This document shows, piece by piece, positions 27,638 through 36,863 of a DNA stretch of 42,096 bases (positions are counted from its first letter, which is position 1; every line of letters starts with the position of its first letter). Source of the DNA: Nitrosomonas sp. (GTDB lineage Bacteria; Pseudomonadota; Gammaproteobacteria; Burkholderiales; Nitrosomonadaceae); assembly GCA_016708955.1 (NCBI GenBank), contig JADJES010000017.1:1-42096 (forward strand). Direction: 5' to 3'. Made by a program: the position numbers and the translations under genes. The notes beneath the pieces were generated by a model that saw only the letters and a list, made by a program, of their open reading frames with translations, made no database searches and had not been told where the DNA came from.

Positions 27638-27807
27638 TTATGGGGACGTCCTTAAAATTTATAAAAAGTATCACTAGTTTTTCTTTGTCACAATGAAACT
27701 ATAGCATGTTAAGCGTCATAACCTTGCATTAAATTATTTTTGGATAAATTATTAAGATGAAAAAATAAGCTTGGTCAGTTGGAAAGTTTGTTGCAATTAG
27801 CTGCTGA

Positions 27808-27954
27808 AAACTGCTGGATGACATCGTTTTTACGTATCGTCCAGATGTTCGACAACACTTACCTATGACCGCTGAAAGCGAGTTACATCTGGTCGCCGAT
27901 ATTGGAAAATCAAAAATAATCGGAAACCCAGTCTGGATTAAGCTATTAAATTAA
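27808..27954 (+). other. Unidentified open frame in the 27638-27962 intergenic stretch
   Basis: Forty-eight codons are open after a TGA, reading DIVFTYRPDVRQHLPMTAES and then LVADIGKSKIIGNPVWIKLL, with a stop at 27952-27954. No start codon suits its length. It looks protein-like and may be the 3' remnant of a lost gene. I see nothing else in this intergenic stretch. Confidence 0.25.
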
Positions 27955-27962
27955 TTATCGTT

Positions 27963-28964
27963 TCATTTTTCTATTCTCGATTTCAGTTGAGTCCCTGAAT
28001 TAGGCAACGCATCTTTTAATATCTGATCAATTTTTTGATTAATTTCTTCGGGTGTTGCGCCACTGTTGATTACTTGTTGAAGATTAATCAGGTTAGAAGC
28101 CATGCTCATTTGTTGCTGGTTTTGTTGCGATACAAAATCAACTTGCAGTGCTTTTTTCTCGTCTGCAATTTTATCCTTAGGACTGCCTGTGAAAAGCGAT
28201 CGAATTGTTTCAACCAGACGACTTAACACAGTATGGGTGAGATCAGCGGAAAAGCCACCTAACATAGCGAGTAGTGGCCTGACAATGCCTTTTTCCAAGA
28301 AAGCGGCCTCACTTAAATGTTTGCTGAAGTATGCCTCGGAAACCATAACCGCAAGGATCAGACCCGCAATCAATCCAAGAAAAAACCGGATCCAGTAGGA
28401 AGCGTGATACGTTGGATCGAATGTGCCATTGGCGATAAACGTATTGGCTTTATACAGTGCGGCAAAAGAAGCGCCTAGCCCGGCAGCTGCAAGGTAAAAC
28501 ATAAGGTTTAACAGTAATTCTATGCCATCTTGTGACATGATATTGCCGCTGTCATGACTGACTTCTTCGGTCAGTGAAAGTCCAATAAACAAGACCAAGG
28601 AAAAAATCGCCGCGATCATCATTTGGCGAATCAGAGAGACCGGACCGAGGAATTTCATGAAGCTTGTGACACCTTGCTCGATATCCAGCAAAAGAATGGT
28701 ATTCGGTTTGGCCGGTTCCACTATTTTTGTTAATGCGTTATGTGCGGCAAGTAACCCGCCGATATCCAGATCTGCCCGGACATTTATTTGGTTACTTAAG
28801 CCTATATTGTCTTGAATGGTAAATTCATCGATGGTCCGTATCACCGACTCAGGGATTGTTTTTCCATTGGCTAGCGCATATTCAGCCATGGCTCGCGCTT
28901 CTCTGTAGAGCTGATAGCGTAGATTCGTCTGTTTGTAGGGATCAGACGATTGGAAGTCTTCCAT
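27963..28964 (-). CDS. Uncharacterised four-helix membrane protein, third gene of the channel operon
   Basis: This 333-residue protein has a soluble N-terminal part (1-110) with REARAMAEYALANGK and DLDIGGLLAAHNALTKIVEP. Hydrophobic helices follow at about 112-132, 146-170, 190-212 and a weaker one at 225-245 (VRPLLAMLGGFSADLTHTVL). The polar C-terminal tail is Gln/Lys-rich and probably coiled coil (VSQQNQQQMSMASNLINLQQ). AAGGAG lies six bases before the ATG. It starts 38 bp after the end of the Cache-pLGIC gene on the same strand, so co-transcription is likely. I do not recognise a named family; the GGFSAD-type segment recurs in uncharacterised bacterial membrane proteins. It may be a channel partner or a downstream effector. 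Confidence 0.75.
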   Translation of the reverse strand: MEDFQSSDPYKQTNLRYQLYREARAMAEYALANGKTIPESVIRTIDEFTIQDNIGLSNQINVRADLDIGGLLAAHNALTKIVEPAKPNTILLLDIEQGVTSFMKFLGPVSLIRQMMIAAIFSLVLFIGLSLTEEVSHDSGNIMSQDGIELLLNLMFYLAAAGLGASFAALYKANTFIANGTFDPTYHASYWIRFFLGLIAGLILAVMVSEAYFSKHLSEAAFLEKGIVRPLLAMLGGFSADLTHTVLSRLVETIRSLFTGSPKDKIADEKKALQVDFVSQQNQQQMSMASNLINLQQVINSGATPEEINQKIDQILKDALPNSGTQLKSRIEK

Positions 28965-29482
28965 AAGTGCTCCTTGCGTTTATTGATAGTGAAGATGGTT
29001 TGTCAAAATAGAATGGCTGTGATGATGAAAATCCAGACCAGTAATATAGGCCAGTAAATAAGTTTCGGAATAAGGTTGTCTTTAAACGCAAGCATTTTCA
29101 TCGGCATATCCTGTAAAAGCAGAACAGCATTCACTGTGACCATCAGAATAGTAATATAGGATACGAGATAAAAATATTCCATATATACAATGGCATTCAC
29201 TGCAAGCTCGTCTCGTAACTGAACATGCATGATCAATAATATGAAAAATAATGCTGAACAAGCTGCAATCACTGTGGATACATTGAATCCAGTAATTGCC
29301 AGACTGGATTCCTGTCTTGATATGGTAAGAACAAGCGCATATAACATCAATAGCACGACTGCGAGGGGGAATAAATGCCCGATGAAAGGATTTAAAATAC
29401 TTCTTGAGAGCTCAATATTAAAATAGAGCTCGGGTGATTTGTCGTGACTTGTAAAATGAATGTCGCCGAAATTACTGTTATA

Positions 29483-29491
29483 TTTATTAAC
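29483..29491. repeat. Target-site duplication, left copy
   Basis: TTTATTAAC flanks the IS4-type element and is repeated at 31089-31097. The last C may belong to the element end, so the duplication is 8 or 9 bp. Confidence 0.85.
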
Positions 29492-31088
29492 TGAAGTTTC
29501 ACCGTTTTGCACTAAACTTTACATTTTCGCTTAAGCAACCATACGCAATAATGCATCGATAAAAGAATTAAGAATGGGTTTATCTGGTTTAGGGCAAAAG
29601 CTAACAAAATCCTTATTGAGCGCAGCCTGAGTAATCAGTTTTCTGACATCGGAAAAGGCAAAGTGACTTCGATTGTTAACAGCGTAACAACGCTGCGGTG
29701 TTTTATCAAGGTGATCGGCGTAAATCCAGGTTACGGTGGCGGCCATCATGCAGAAGTTGAGATGGTTGGTAACGGCATGGTAGTTTCGAGTTTGGCTTTT
29801 GAGCTACCGATTTCCTGCTTGATCTCTTTGAAAGCGGCTTCGATTTTCCAGCGTGCGCCGTAGTATTCGATAATCTGCTCGACGGTGAGATCGAGATCGG
29901 TGGTAAAGAGTGCGACCCATTGTGATCTTCGATAGATCCAAACAACGCGCACGGCACATTTGAGTGTTTTCAACATCATGATGTTGTCAAAGGCCAGAAC
30001 ATCGCGTTGTTTGCCGTAGAGGTTAACCGAATAAGTGGTAGCGCGTTCATGGAATTTATTGGCCAGCGTTGTGGCATTGCCCATCTTGTCGCCATACTTT
30101 CTGGATCGGCCGAGCTGATGTTTTTGGTGTTCGGGTGGTAACGCAAACAAAGTGGTATTGACGCGCAATCTGGAAAGCATATGACAGTGCTGTCCAACGG
30201 TTTTGCGCATCGGTTTAAGCAAGCCGTCGTTTCCAAACCAGCTATCGGTAACGATCAGCAATGGGGTGCCAGGAAAAGCGGCAGAAATTTCCAGCAGCAT
30301 TTCGATGGCCTGCTCAAATTTGGTTTGAAACGATGGTATCTTGCCCCTCAACCCTAACCTTCTTGGTCGCTATCGTTTTTCCATGTGATAGAAACGAAAC
30401 GCCAGCGGTAAGCAAGCCCAGCGGCCTTTGACAATTTTTAATAAACCGATGGACACAACATTTTGTGACCAGGGGGTATTTCGATTGATTGGTCTTGGCA
30501 GCATGATCAAAGAAAGACGCGCAGCCGAAAATCTTTTTGCCAGTCTTGGGATTGATGGTGTCATCCAAGGCCAGCAATAGCCGTCCTTTTGTCGTCGGGC
30601 TGGGTATCAGAGACCACAGCGTCGTCCAGAGGCGTGACCAAGGCAATTTTGATGAGGCCATGAAGATGTAAAATCGGCGCTGACTAAGCGACAGCCCGAA
30701 CAATACCTGCAAGCATCGCAACAGGTTGGCGCTGCGTGAAGAAGTGAAATGAGTGATAACAGCCAGGAGCGTATAAACAAACCAGACACCTCGTTCATCG
30801 CCTTTGCAACGGTGGTTAAATTTCTGTTGAGGGGGAAGAGGATATTGCGTAGAATGAACATGCGGCGATGCCTTTTATTATTGGTTTCAGTTACTTAACA
30901 GATGAAATTATAACAAAAACCGTGCGTCGCCGCAATCATATCTTACTGTATTTAAAGGATATATTTCGATTTTTTCCTACTGTCAACAGGGTCGATATCA
31001 GTACTATTTTGTCACCAAGAAAAAATCCCGATAATCCAAAATTCCAGACAATTGAATCATCGGCTCATAAAAAAGCGTGAAACTCCAG
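29491..31088 (-). mobile_element. IS4-family insertion sequence, about 1.6 kb
   Basis: The ends are CTGAAGTTTCAC at 29491 and, in reverse complement at 31088, CTGGAGTTTCAC, an 11-of-12 terminal inverted repeat. An 8-9 bp direct repeat flanks the element. It carries one transposase gene on the minus strand, now frameshifted. The host gene reads in frame across the site once the element and one repeat copy are removed, so the insertion looks recent relative to decay of the channel gene. An inert transposase means it could only move with help from another copy. Confidence 0.88.
29531..30865 (-). pseudogene. IS4-family transposase, several frameshifts
   Basis: The frames join into one transposase: N-terminal PLPPQQKFNHRCKGDERGVW and FTSSRSANLLRCLQVLFGL, then LLLALDDTINPKTGKKIFGC with the first catalytic Asp, NVVSIGLLKIVKGRWACLPL, LLIVTDSWFGNDGLLKPM with the second Asp, and IIEYYGARWKIEAAFKEIKQ with the catalytic Glu (YREK-like region), ending HFAFSDVRKLITQAALNKDF. 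Frame changes are needed near 30485, 30360 and 29795. No ATG is in frame at the N-terminus (the open frame begins about 30865). Three lesions make programmed frameshifting unlikely. Confidence 0.82.
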
Positions 31089-31097
31089 TTTATTAAC
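31089..31097. repeat. Target-site duplication, right copy
   Basis: TTTATTAAC, identical to 29483-29491. On the minus strand it encodes Val-Asn-Lys in the same frame at both copies, which is why precise loss of the element would restore the channel gene. Confidence 0.85.
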
Positions 31098-32782
31098 CCT
31101 GATATCAAAAAATGCTCTGGATAAGTTCCATTCTGATAATACAAAGTCTCGTTCAATTCCCGGCAAAGTACTGGGATTGAGGCTGTCAAAGGATTTGAAG
31201 TCGGGTATGAGTGTGATGTTTTTTGTGAAGTCTTTGTGCCAGAGCCGTATCCAAAGTAATTGCCGGTCAAATGGATAAACACTGTAATCAAATGTTTCTC
31301 TCAAAGTTGTTTCAAAATACCAGCCCTTGACAATTTCACCCCCTTCCTCACGTTCATAGGCTTCAGTGAAGGCGGTTTGAGTAGCTTCCGGAAAAATGAT
31401 GCCGTGCTCAATGATTTCTTCGTAATGTTTGGGGTAGCGTTGCCAGATATAGCCGCTTATCGTGATATTGGTTGCGTTTAGAAACTCAATTGACTGAATA
31501 AATAAACCGGTTGGAACGAAAAAAGGGGGCTTTTTGGATTCATTCAACGAAGTGACCGAATAGTCATTCTGAAATTGTTCGACAATGGCACGATTCGATA
31601 ATATTAGAGAGTTATTTTGTACCGGATAGGGTGCGTAGTATTCATTGATCCAGATAGCCACAATTCCCAGTAACAATAGTGATGAGGTAATAAATGCGTG
31701 GCGCAATGGTTGCGCTACCGATTGCTGATGTTTTGCGATAGCAATCCATGTATAGATCATTAAACTTAAAGCGACTGCGTTGATGATCCAGGTAGTTAAG
31801 TCAGATTTATAGATGACCTGGACATCGTCGTCATTCTCAAACAGGTGCTTCTTGCCGATTTCTACGTTGATGACCGACAGTGCATGCCAGCCAGTCTTGC
31901 CGATTGGGTATTTGTTGAACCAGGCAGAGCGCCCTGTTAATTCATTGATTCCTGATTTTCCAGCAGCAAATTCTGCAACATAGGCTGGTGAAATGGCTTG
32001 GTTCAAATCACTGATTACTTTTCTGGAACCCTTCAGTCCATGATAGAGGATTTGATCAAATTCATTTACAACAATAACGTAGCCATTGTCACCCACATCG
32101 TGATTCTCGACTTGTTGTCTGACCCATTCCAAACCGATATCTAAAAAGACAATACCTGCTACCTTGTCCGTTTCTGTCTCTGTATGCAAAGGCAGCACAT
32201 ATTTGAGGGTGTATTGTTGATAGGCCGCATCAAAAAACGGCGCTAACCAGCCACGCTTTCCGGCAGATGCCTGTAGATACCAATTATTATTTTTTCTGTT
32301 GTTCTCCGAGTGATAACCCGTATTGCCAATGTAATCATAATATAGATCAACGCGATCCATTCGATACTTGGAATCATCCTGACGGATGAATGGCGCAAAA
32401 AGACGAAATTGCGGCCCCGCTTGATAAAAATCAAAAGCCACGCCTAAGGCATAAAAATCTACGTGATTTAAGGCTGATTTCTTTAATGTGGCCTCGATGG
32501 ATTCCTTGCTCAAAGAAATTTTGTGCAAGCTTGCGGCAAGTTCATCTGCGGCGAAAGTTAATGTAGTTAATTTATCGTTAATCGAATTGGCAATTTTCTG
32601 AGTAGTTAAAGCAGCTTGTTGCTGGGATAGCTGTAAGGTTGTGCGGTATTTCTGAACCATGCTGTAGGTTGACGAAATAAAAATGCACAAGAAAATCACT
32701 GTGAAAATGCCCAGAATACTCTTGACCCAGGAAGCCGGTGTCCATTTCGCGCGTTCCGGCGACTCGGGTGAATTGACTTCCT

Positions 32783-33904
32783 TCAATCATCATCTCCTGT
32801 TGCTTTTACGCTATTCCATTTGCGTGTTTTATCCAGATGCGTGAGCCAAACATGATCACTGGCCTGGTGATCATCGGCAGTAAGATTTATTGTGCCGAAA
32901 CCTTCTAAATTGGAAGAACCCAATGCCTCCAGGGCATGTTTTAAGCTGTCGCTATTAATATTCCCGGAAATACTTTTTAGCGCTTTAACCAAAACCTGTG
33001 CGGCTAGATAGCCCTCCCGCCAGATAAAGTTTTGTTCTTCTGAATAGGTTTCGGCTGGGGGTACAACTTGTGTCATATAAATTCGCCCATGTATCCCGGG
33101 TAAGGCATTGGCCAGGAGATAGGCTGCAGAAAAGGATAAATTATAAAACCGGGCGTTAGGGAAAATACGATGTGAAAAGCGTATGAACTGTGCAGCAGGT
33201 TGGTATGCGCCGACGATAATAATTGCTTCAGGCTCTGGCGAAACCTGAATCATCGCATTGATAGCACCCTGTATTGCCAAAGAGTTGCGTGGATAACGTG
33301 TTAGCAGTAATTGATCGATTTGGTTGAAACCAAATTTTTCCAAGGCCGCCTTCGTGATGTCATAACCAGTCTGGCCCAGAGAATCATCCTGCAGAAAAAG
33401 AGCGATTCGAAACGGAGAAATGCCGTGATCAAGAATATCCTGCACAATCACCTCCATTTCTTGCCGGTAGCTTGCACGAAAATTAAATATATAGGGATCT
33501 GGCGGCGTTTTGCGTAGTAGATCTGCGCCAGTAAAAGCACCATAAAAAACTATTCCTCGGGCATTTGCCATTGGTGCAGCAATGGCGGCAGTGGGTGTGC
33601 CGGCATTGCCGACAATGGCGATGACATTATGCTGATCAATCAATTTGTTGATGTTTGCTATGACACTGTCCGGTTCATAACCATCATCCAGTACGGTCAA
33701 ATTAATCATCTGGCCATGAATTCCGCCTTGCTGATTGATTTCATTGAAACAAGCATTCATGCCCTGATACATTTCACGCCCTAATAGCTGATTAGGGCCG
33801 CTGAGCGAGGTACTCATGCCAAGTTCAATGGACTCTGCATGCGCAAAATTATAAAGAATCATTAGGATAAAAAAGACACAATACTTTTTACACAGACGAT
33901 CCAT
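32783..33904 (-). CDS. Type I periplasmic binding protein (branched-chain amino acid type), channel-associated
   Basis: This is a soluble periplasmic ligand-binding protein of the LivJ/Peripla_BP_6 class. From the ATG at 33904 it has 373 residues; a longer frame from 33988 lacks sense before the signal peptide (CVFFILMILYNFAHA). Domain features: ELGMSTSLSGPNQLLGREMY, GMNACFNEINQQGGIHG, DDGYEPDSVIANINKLI, AIVGNAGTPTAAIAAP, and later ALFLQDDSLGQTGYDITKAA and EAIIIVGAYQPAAQFI. The ligand is probably an amino acid or similar small molecule. No LivHMGF transporter genes are near. Its stop overlaps the TTG start of the Cache-pLGIC gene, so the two are translationally coupled; I infer it presents ligand to that channel. 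Its own frame is intact. Confidence 0.88.
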   Translation of the reverse strand: MDRLCKKYCVFFILMILYNFAHAESIELGMSTSLSGPNQLLGREMYQGMNACFNEINQQGGIHGQMINLTVLDDGYEPDSVIANINKLIDQHNVIAIVGNAGTPTAAIAAPMANARGIVFYGAFTGADLLRKTPPDPYIFNFRASYRQEMEVIVQDILDHGISPFRIALFLQDDSLGQTGYDITKAALEKFGFNQIDQLLLTRYPRNSLAIQGAINAMIQVSPEPEAIIIVGAYQPAAQFIRFSHRIFPNARFYNLSFSAAYLLANALPGIHGRIYMTQVVPPAETYSEEQNFIWREGYLAAQVLVKALKSISGNINSDSLKHALEALGSSNLEGFGTINLTADDHQASDHVWLTHLDKTRKWNSVKATGDDD

Positions 33905-34354
33905 TTTTTTGCCTGGTTTATTATAGAAATGACGTTGAGAAGAGTCTTTAGTTAAAATCCGGGAATGGTTAATGATTTTCCAAGTCATGACCGGTATGAA
34001 TAATAAACTATTTCTTTATTGCGCTCGACAATACGCTTTGCTGGGAAAAATGAAAGGTTTTATTATAACTTTTCCAAAGTAGAAACCAATCCAATTCGTT
34101 AGATAGTCAAAGACAGCGCTGGTTAATTAGCTACAAGAAGGCTTACAACTTGAGATTGACTGAGTAAATCTCGATCAGCATGGTGAATCAATTATCATCT
34201 CAGAGTCAAATTTGATTGATTTCCGGGAGTGCAGAACCCATAGTGGCGCAGAGGAGGGGTGTAATTTTATGAATTTTCCGGTACTGAACAAATTTGCGAT
34301 GAAAATTTCTTTCTCATTGCTTAGCTACGAGCAATAACATGACCCGTTTCTGAA
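33905..34354. other. Intergenic region with promoter space for the channel operon
   Basis: This 450-bp AT-rich stretch lies between the binding-protein start and the end of the kinase-like gene, both on the minus strand. It must hold the promoter of the binding-protein/channel operon, but no sure -35/-10 pair was found. Apart from a possible 22-codon frame on the plus strand at 34269, I see no gene. Confidence 0.4.
34269..34337 (+). CDS. Possible 22-residue peptide
   Basis: ATG at 34269 is preceded by GAGGAGGGG about 9 bases upstream, an unusually strong ribosome site, and opens a 22-codon frame with the hydrophobic-basic sequence NKFAMKISFSLLSY. There is no homology evidence, and it could be chance. 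Confidence 0.2.
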   Translation: MNFPVLNKFAMKISFSLLSYEQ

Positions 34355-35356
34355 TCAATTGCCTGCAACTTGTAACGTATTTGTATTCAGATACGATGGT
34401 ATCAATACACGGATTGGTCTTGGGCTGATGCTAAAATCGACCGTGCTTTCCGCCTCAATATCACGATTGCGGAAATAATCACCATCAACTTGCAGCGGAT
34501 AAGCCCGGTCATGCAATGTACAGGAGATATTTTTGCCGGAAAAATATTGCATGGGTAAGTTAGCTGGCTTACGTTGCAGAATTCTCATGGCTTTGATCAG
34601 TTCATGCTGATGCCGTGCGCCTGGTAAGAAACCAAGAACAAGCTCGTTTTTGGATGGATTGGCCGCAGGAACAAGCTGTAAATTCCTTGCATACGCCGAA
34701 TTGTTGGCAACGATGATATAGCCGGATCCATGATCCACGACCAGCTCGCCATCCACGCTGACGGAAACAGTGGGATGATGTAATGCGCACAAAGCTTTTA
34801 GTCCGTGCCAAATATAAATCGAGTCATTGAGCGGGCCTTTTCTTTTGCCAATGTTTTTGACAGTGAGTGAATCCAGACCCATCGACGCCATATGGAAAAA
34901 AGGCTTCTCCCCGTTAATCCCATTGCCGCTGATCAGACCATAAAATTGCTGCAGACAGGTTCCTGAGGCTATTGCGCGCAGTAAATCATCCGCACGGGTA
35001 CTCATTTCATAGGAACGTGCAAACAACGATTCATTTCCACCTGGGATGGCATAGATAGGCGTATCGGTTTTATTGATACCATCTAACAATTTTCTTATCG
35101 TTCCATCTCCGCCGACTACGACGACGAGATCACTCGCGGCGATGTTATCTGTGAGGCGCGTATACCCCTTCATCTTTTTTTCGGATGCACATACTTCAAC
35201 TTTTTTTCCATGGAGGGTAAGTTCCATTTCGAGCTGACAGGCAAGTGCTTCTGTGTTTCCTGCGCTGGATATGGGGTTAAAAATAATTAATATTTTTTCC
35301 GGGGAGGGTATTTTAATAATCAATTGATTGGTTTGGAATAAGAGATCGTCTTTCAT
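34355..35356 (-). CDS. Diacylglycerol kinase-like lipid kinase
   Basis: This 333-residue cytoplasmic enzyme belongs to the DAGK_cat family (DgkB/YegS-like) that phosphorylates diacylglycerol, sphingosine or related lipids. The N-terminal nucleotide fold reads ILIIFNPISSAGNTEALACQ; the kinase signature VVVVGGDGTIRKLLDGI and the substrate loop AIPGGNESLFARSY follow, where the usual GGTxN is GGNES. The C-terminal beta-sandwich includes GSGYIIVANNSAYARNLQLV and PLQVDGDYF. The changed loop may alter substrate choice. It lies 67 bp after the glycosyltransferase on the same strand, suggesting a shared role in glycerolipid or glycolipid metabolism. Confidence 0.85.
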   Translation of the reverse strand: MKDDLLFQTNQLIIKIPSPEKILIIFNPISSAGNTEALACQLEMELTLHGKKVEVCASEKKMKGYTRLTDNIAASDLVVVVGGDGTIRKLLDGINKTDTPIYAIPGGNESLFARSYEMSTRADDLLRAIASGTCLQQFYGLISGNGINGEKPFFHMASMGLDSLTVKNIGKRKGPLNDSIYIWHGLKALCALHHPTVSVSVDGELVVDHGSGYIIVANNSAYARNLQLVPAANPSKNELVLGFLPGARHQHELIKAMRILQRKPANLPMQYFSGKNISCTLHDRAYPLQVDGDYFRNRDIEAESTVDFSISPRPIRVLIPSYLNTNTLQVAGN

Positions 35357-35423
35357 GGATGGTGTTGAGTGCTTTTAAAATCATGGATTGAAAGGTTATT
35401 TTAGTAAGTGCATCCGATTCAGA

Positions 35424-36467
35424 TTAAGACCAGTCAACCGGTATTACCTTTACGTCCGCCCAGATCCGATTACACCAAGACTGATCAATCGGCGGCATGC
35501 CTTCCTTTATCCATTGCACCAGATATTGGGCGGTGTTGGGATAGGTAACACGGATGGCTTTGGTTTCATACAGCCATTGCTCAATAATCCTGGAATCAAT
35601 TTTGTGCATCATTTGTCCATAGCCTAATTTTTGTAAAGCGGCTGCATTAGAAATTTGTTCCATCTGCGCATGTAACGGTTTCACCAGGATTTTCTTGCCT
35701 AATTGTAAGGATTCGCTGGCCAGTTCAAAGCCGGCATTGCAAATGATACCGGCGCAATCCGATAGGTCTTTCTGGAAACCTTGCAAGGATAACGGTTTGC
35801 AATGCATATGCGCATAAGAAGAGGGTATAACCTCTGGAGAATACATAAAAAATTCAAATTCTTTAAAAGGCGCTAGCAATGCCATCATACGAAGTTGATT
35901 CTCGAATGGCAGATAGACAATAATTTTATTTTTTTGTATTTGCTGGGAAATGATAGGGGTTTCAATAACCGGCGGCAAAATGGGTTGATCGAAATGATGC
36001 CAGTGCAAACCGATACCGATATCAACAGGAGCAAAATTTCTCATAACCGCTTCAGAGAGCGGATCATTCCCAGCGCGCGGTATATTATGGTGAAATGCAT
36101 ACTGATGATTGATGCCGATGGTTTTCTTATTTTGCCGGCGTGCAGCCCATGCGGTTACCGGCTCGTAATCACAAATGACCAGATCGTAACTACTTAAATC
36201 CAGTTGTTTGATGTCTCTAAGAAAATTGAACGGTTTGGATTGCAATACTGTTTTGACAGGACTGAGTTTGCCGTTCTTTGTGCTGAAAGTTAAACCATCA
36301 CGCCATTGATAGCCATTAAAGACTTCCATATCAAAAAATTTATCTTGCGGCCTGCCGGTAAACTGATAGGTAACCTCAAGATTTGCAGCCTGAAATTCCC
36401 TGGCCATAATCCGGCCACGCGTGATATGACCATTACCCGTTCCTTGGATGCCATAAAATATTTTCAT
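35424..36467 (-). CDS. MJ1255/VC2487-type glycosyltransferase
   Basis: This 347-residue protein has a GT-B fold related to MurG and glycolipid transferases. It begins with MKIFYGIQGTGNGHITRGR, a glycine-rich GTGNGH loop, then YQFTGRPQDKFFDMEVFNGY, LVICDYEPVTAWAARR, and GINHQYAFHHNIPR. The C-terminal nucleotide-sugar half has IICNAGFELASESLQLGKKI, the equivalent of the donor-binding (G/N)xG(F)xT-E motif, and LVKPLHAQMEQISNAAALQK. These are typical of the family first seen as MJ1255 and VC2487. The acceptor is unknown. The next gene downstream is the lipid kinase, so a glycolipid product is a reasonable guess. Confidence 0.85.
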   Translation of the reverse strand: MKIFYGIQGTGNGHITRGRIMAREFQAANLEVTYQFTGRPQDKFFDMEVFNGYQWRDGLTFSTKNGKLSPVKTVLQSKPFNFLRDIKQLDLSSYDLVICDYEPVTAWAARRQNKKTIGINHQYAFHHNIPRAGNDPLSEAVMRNFAPVDIGIGLHWHHFDQPILPPVIETPIISQQIQKNKIIVYLPFENQLRMMALLAPFKEFEFFMYSPEVIPSSYAHMHCKPLSLQGFQKDLSDCAGIICNAGFELASESLQLGKKILVKPLHAQMEQISNAAALQKLGYGQMMHKIDSRIIEQWLYETKAIRVTYPNTAQYLVQWIKEGMPPIDQSWCNRIWADVKVIPVDWS

Positions 36468-36756
36468 TTTAGTACGGCTCCTAAATGGATTGGTAGGGCA
36501 CTGATATCAAAACCCAATGACTGGATTAAGTTGGAGAAGCTTTGTGGGATTACTTGTGGCCGTGTATCAATTGACCGCTTGAGTGGCGTTAAATTATTTT
36601 GATGAGCGTTTCTCAGTGGCTTCATAATCTCAACTTTATTGAATGAAACCAGAGCAGTTTAGTGATCTGATATGACAAGAAAATGACTGTTTCTTGGCTT
36701 TTATGTGACAATTTTATTAATTCACATGTAGTTGAAAAACGTTTTCGAGGCAGCCG

Positions 36757-36840
36757 ATGCAAAGCAAGAACAGGCGAAAAAAGCCAAAGGCAAAAAAAAA
36801 AGAACTTAAGCCCGGAAACCCGCAAGTTAAACGGGAGTAA
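36757..36840 (+). CDS. Possible 27-residue basic peptide in the 36468-36863 gap
   Basis: ATG at 36757 has CGAGG six bases upstream and opens a strongly basic 27-codon frame (MQSKNRRKKPKAKKKELKPG), with an A10 run that invites slippage. Upstream, ATGTGA and TCACAT form an inverted repeat with 13 bases between, at about 36705-36730. It resembles a small nucleic-acid or ribosome-binding peptide but has no proven homologue. The rest of the gap shows nothing. Confidence 0.3.
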   Translation: MQSKNRRKKPKAKKKELKPGNPQVKRE

Positions 36841-36863
36841 AAAGCGCAATCCTTTTCGCACAA

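Larger units (their letters stand above)
29003..32786 (-). pseudogene. dCache-pentameric ligand-gated ion channel subunit, split by an IS4-type element
   Basis: Restored, the protein is 725 residues: residues 1-566 are coded by 32786-31089 and 567-725 by 29482-29003. Order of parts: a membrane helix at 21-42, a periplasmic dCache sensor at about 60-315 (FYALGVAFDFYQAG, SAGKRGWLAPFFDA, GIVFLDIGLEWV, GKTGWHALSVI), two helices at 332-351 and 364-383, a pLGIC extracellular domain at 395-600 (VPTGLFIQSIEFLNATNI, KGWYFETTLRETFDYSVYPF, the conserved YPFD), and four pore helices (M1 HLFPLAVVLLMLYALV; M2-M3 linked by LRDELAVNAIVYMEYF). As in other prokaryotic channels, the loop cysteines are absent. 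It starts at TTG, with GGAG seven bases upstream, and overlaps the binding-protein stop. The IS insertion inside the strand before M1 leaves a pore-less first half and, from a GTG at 29512, a possible M1-M4 fragment. Confidence 0.85.

Noticed and set aside
27490..27696. 68-codon plus-strand frame
   Set aside because: It is the reverse of the small lipoprotein gene, which has the lipobox and ribosome site.
29531..30865. Programmed frameshifting in the IS4-type transposase
   Set aside because: At least three shifts are needed and no slippery site was convincing; decay is simpler.
32783..33904. Binding protein as part of an amino-acid ABC importer
   Set aside because: No permease or ATPase genes are adjacent; the coupled gene is the Cache-pLGIC.
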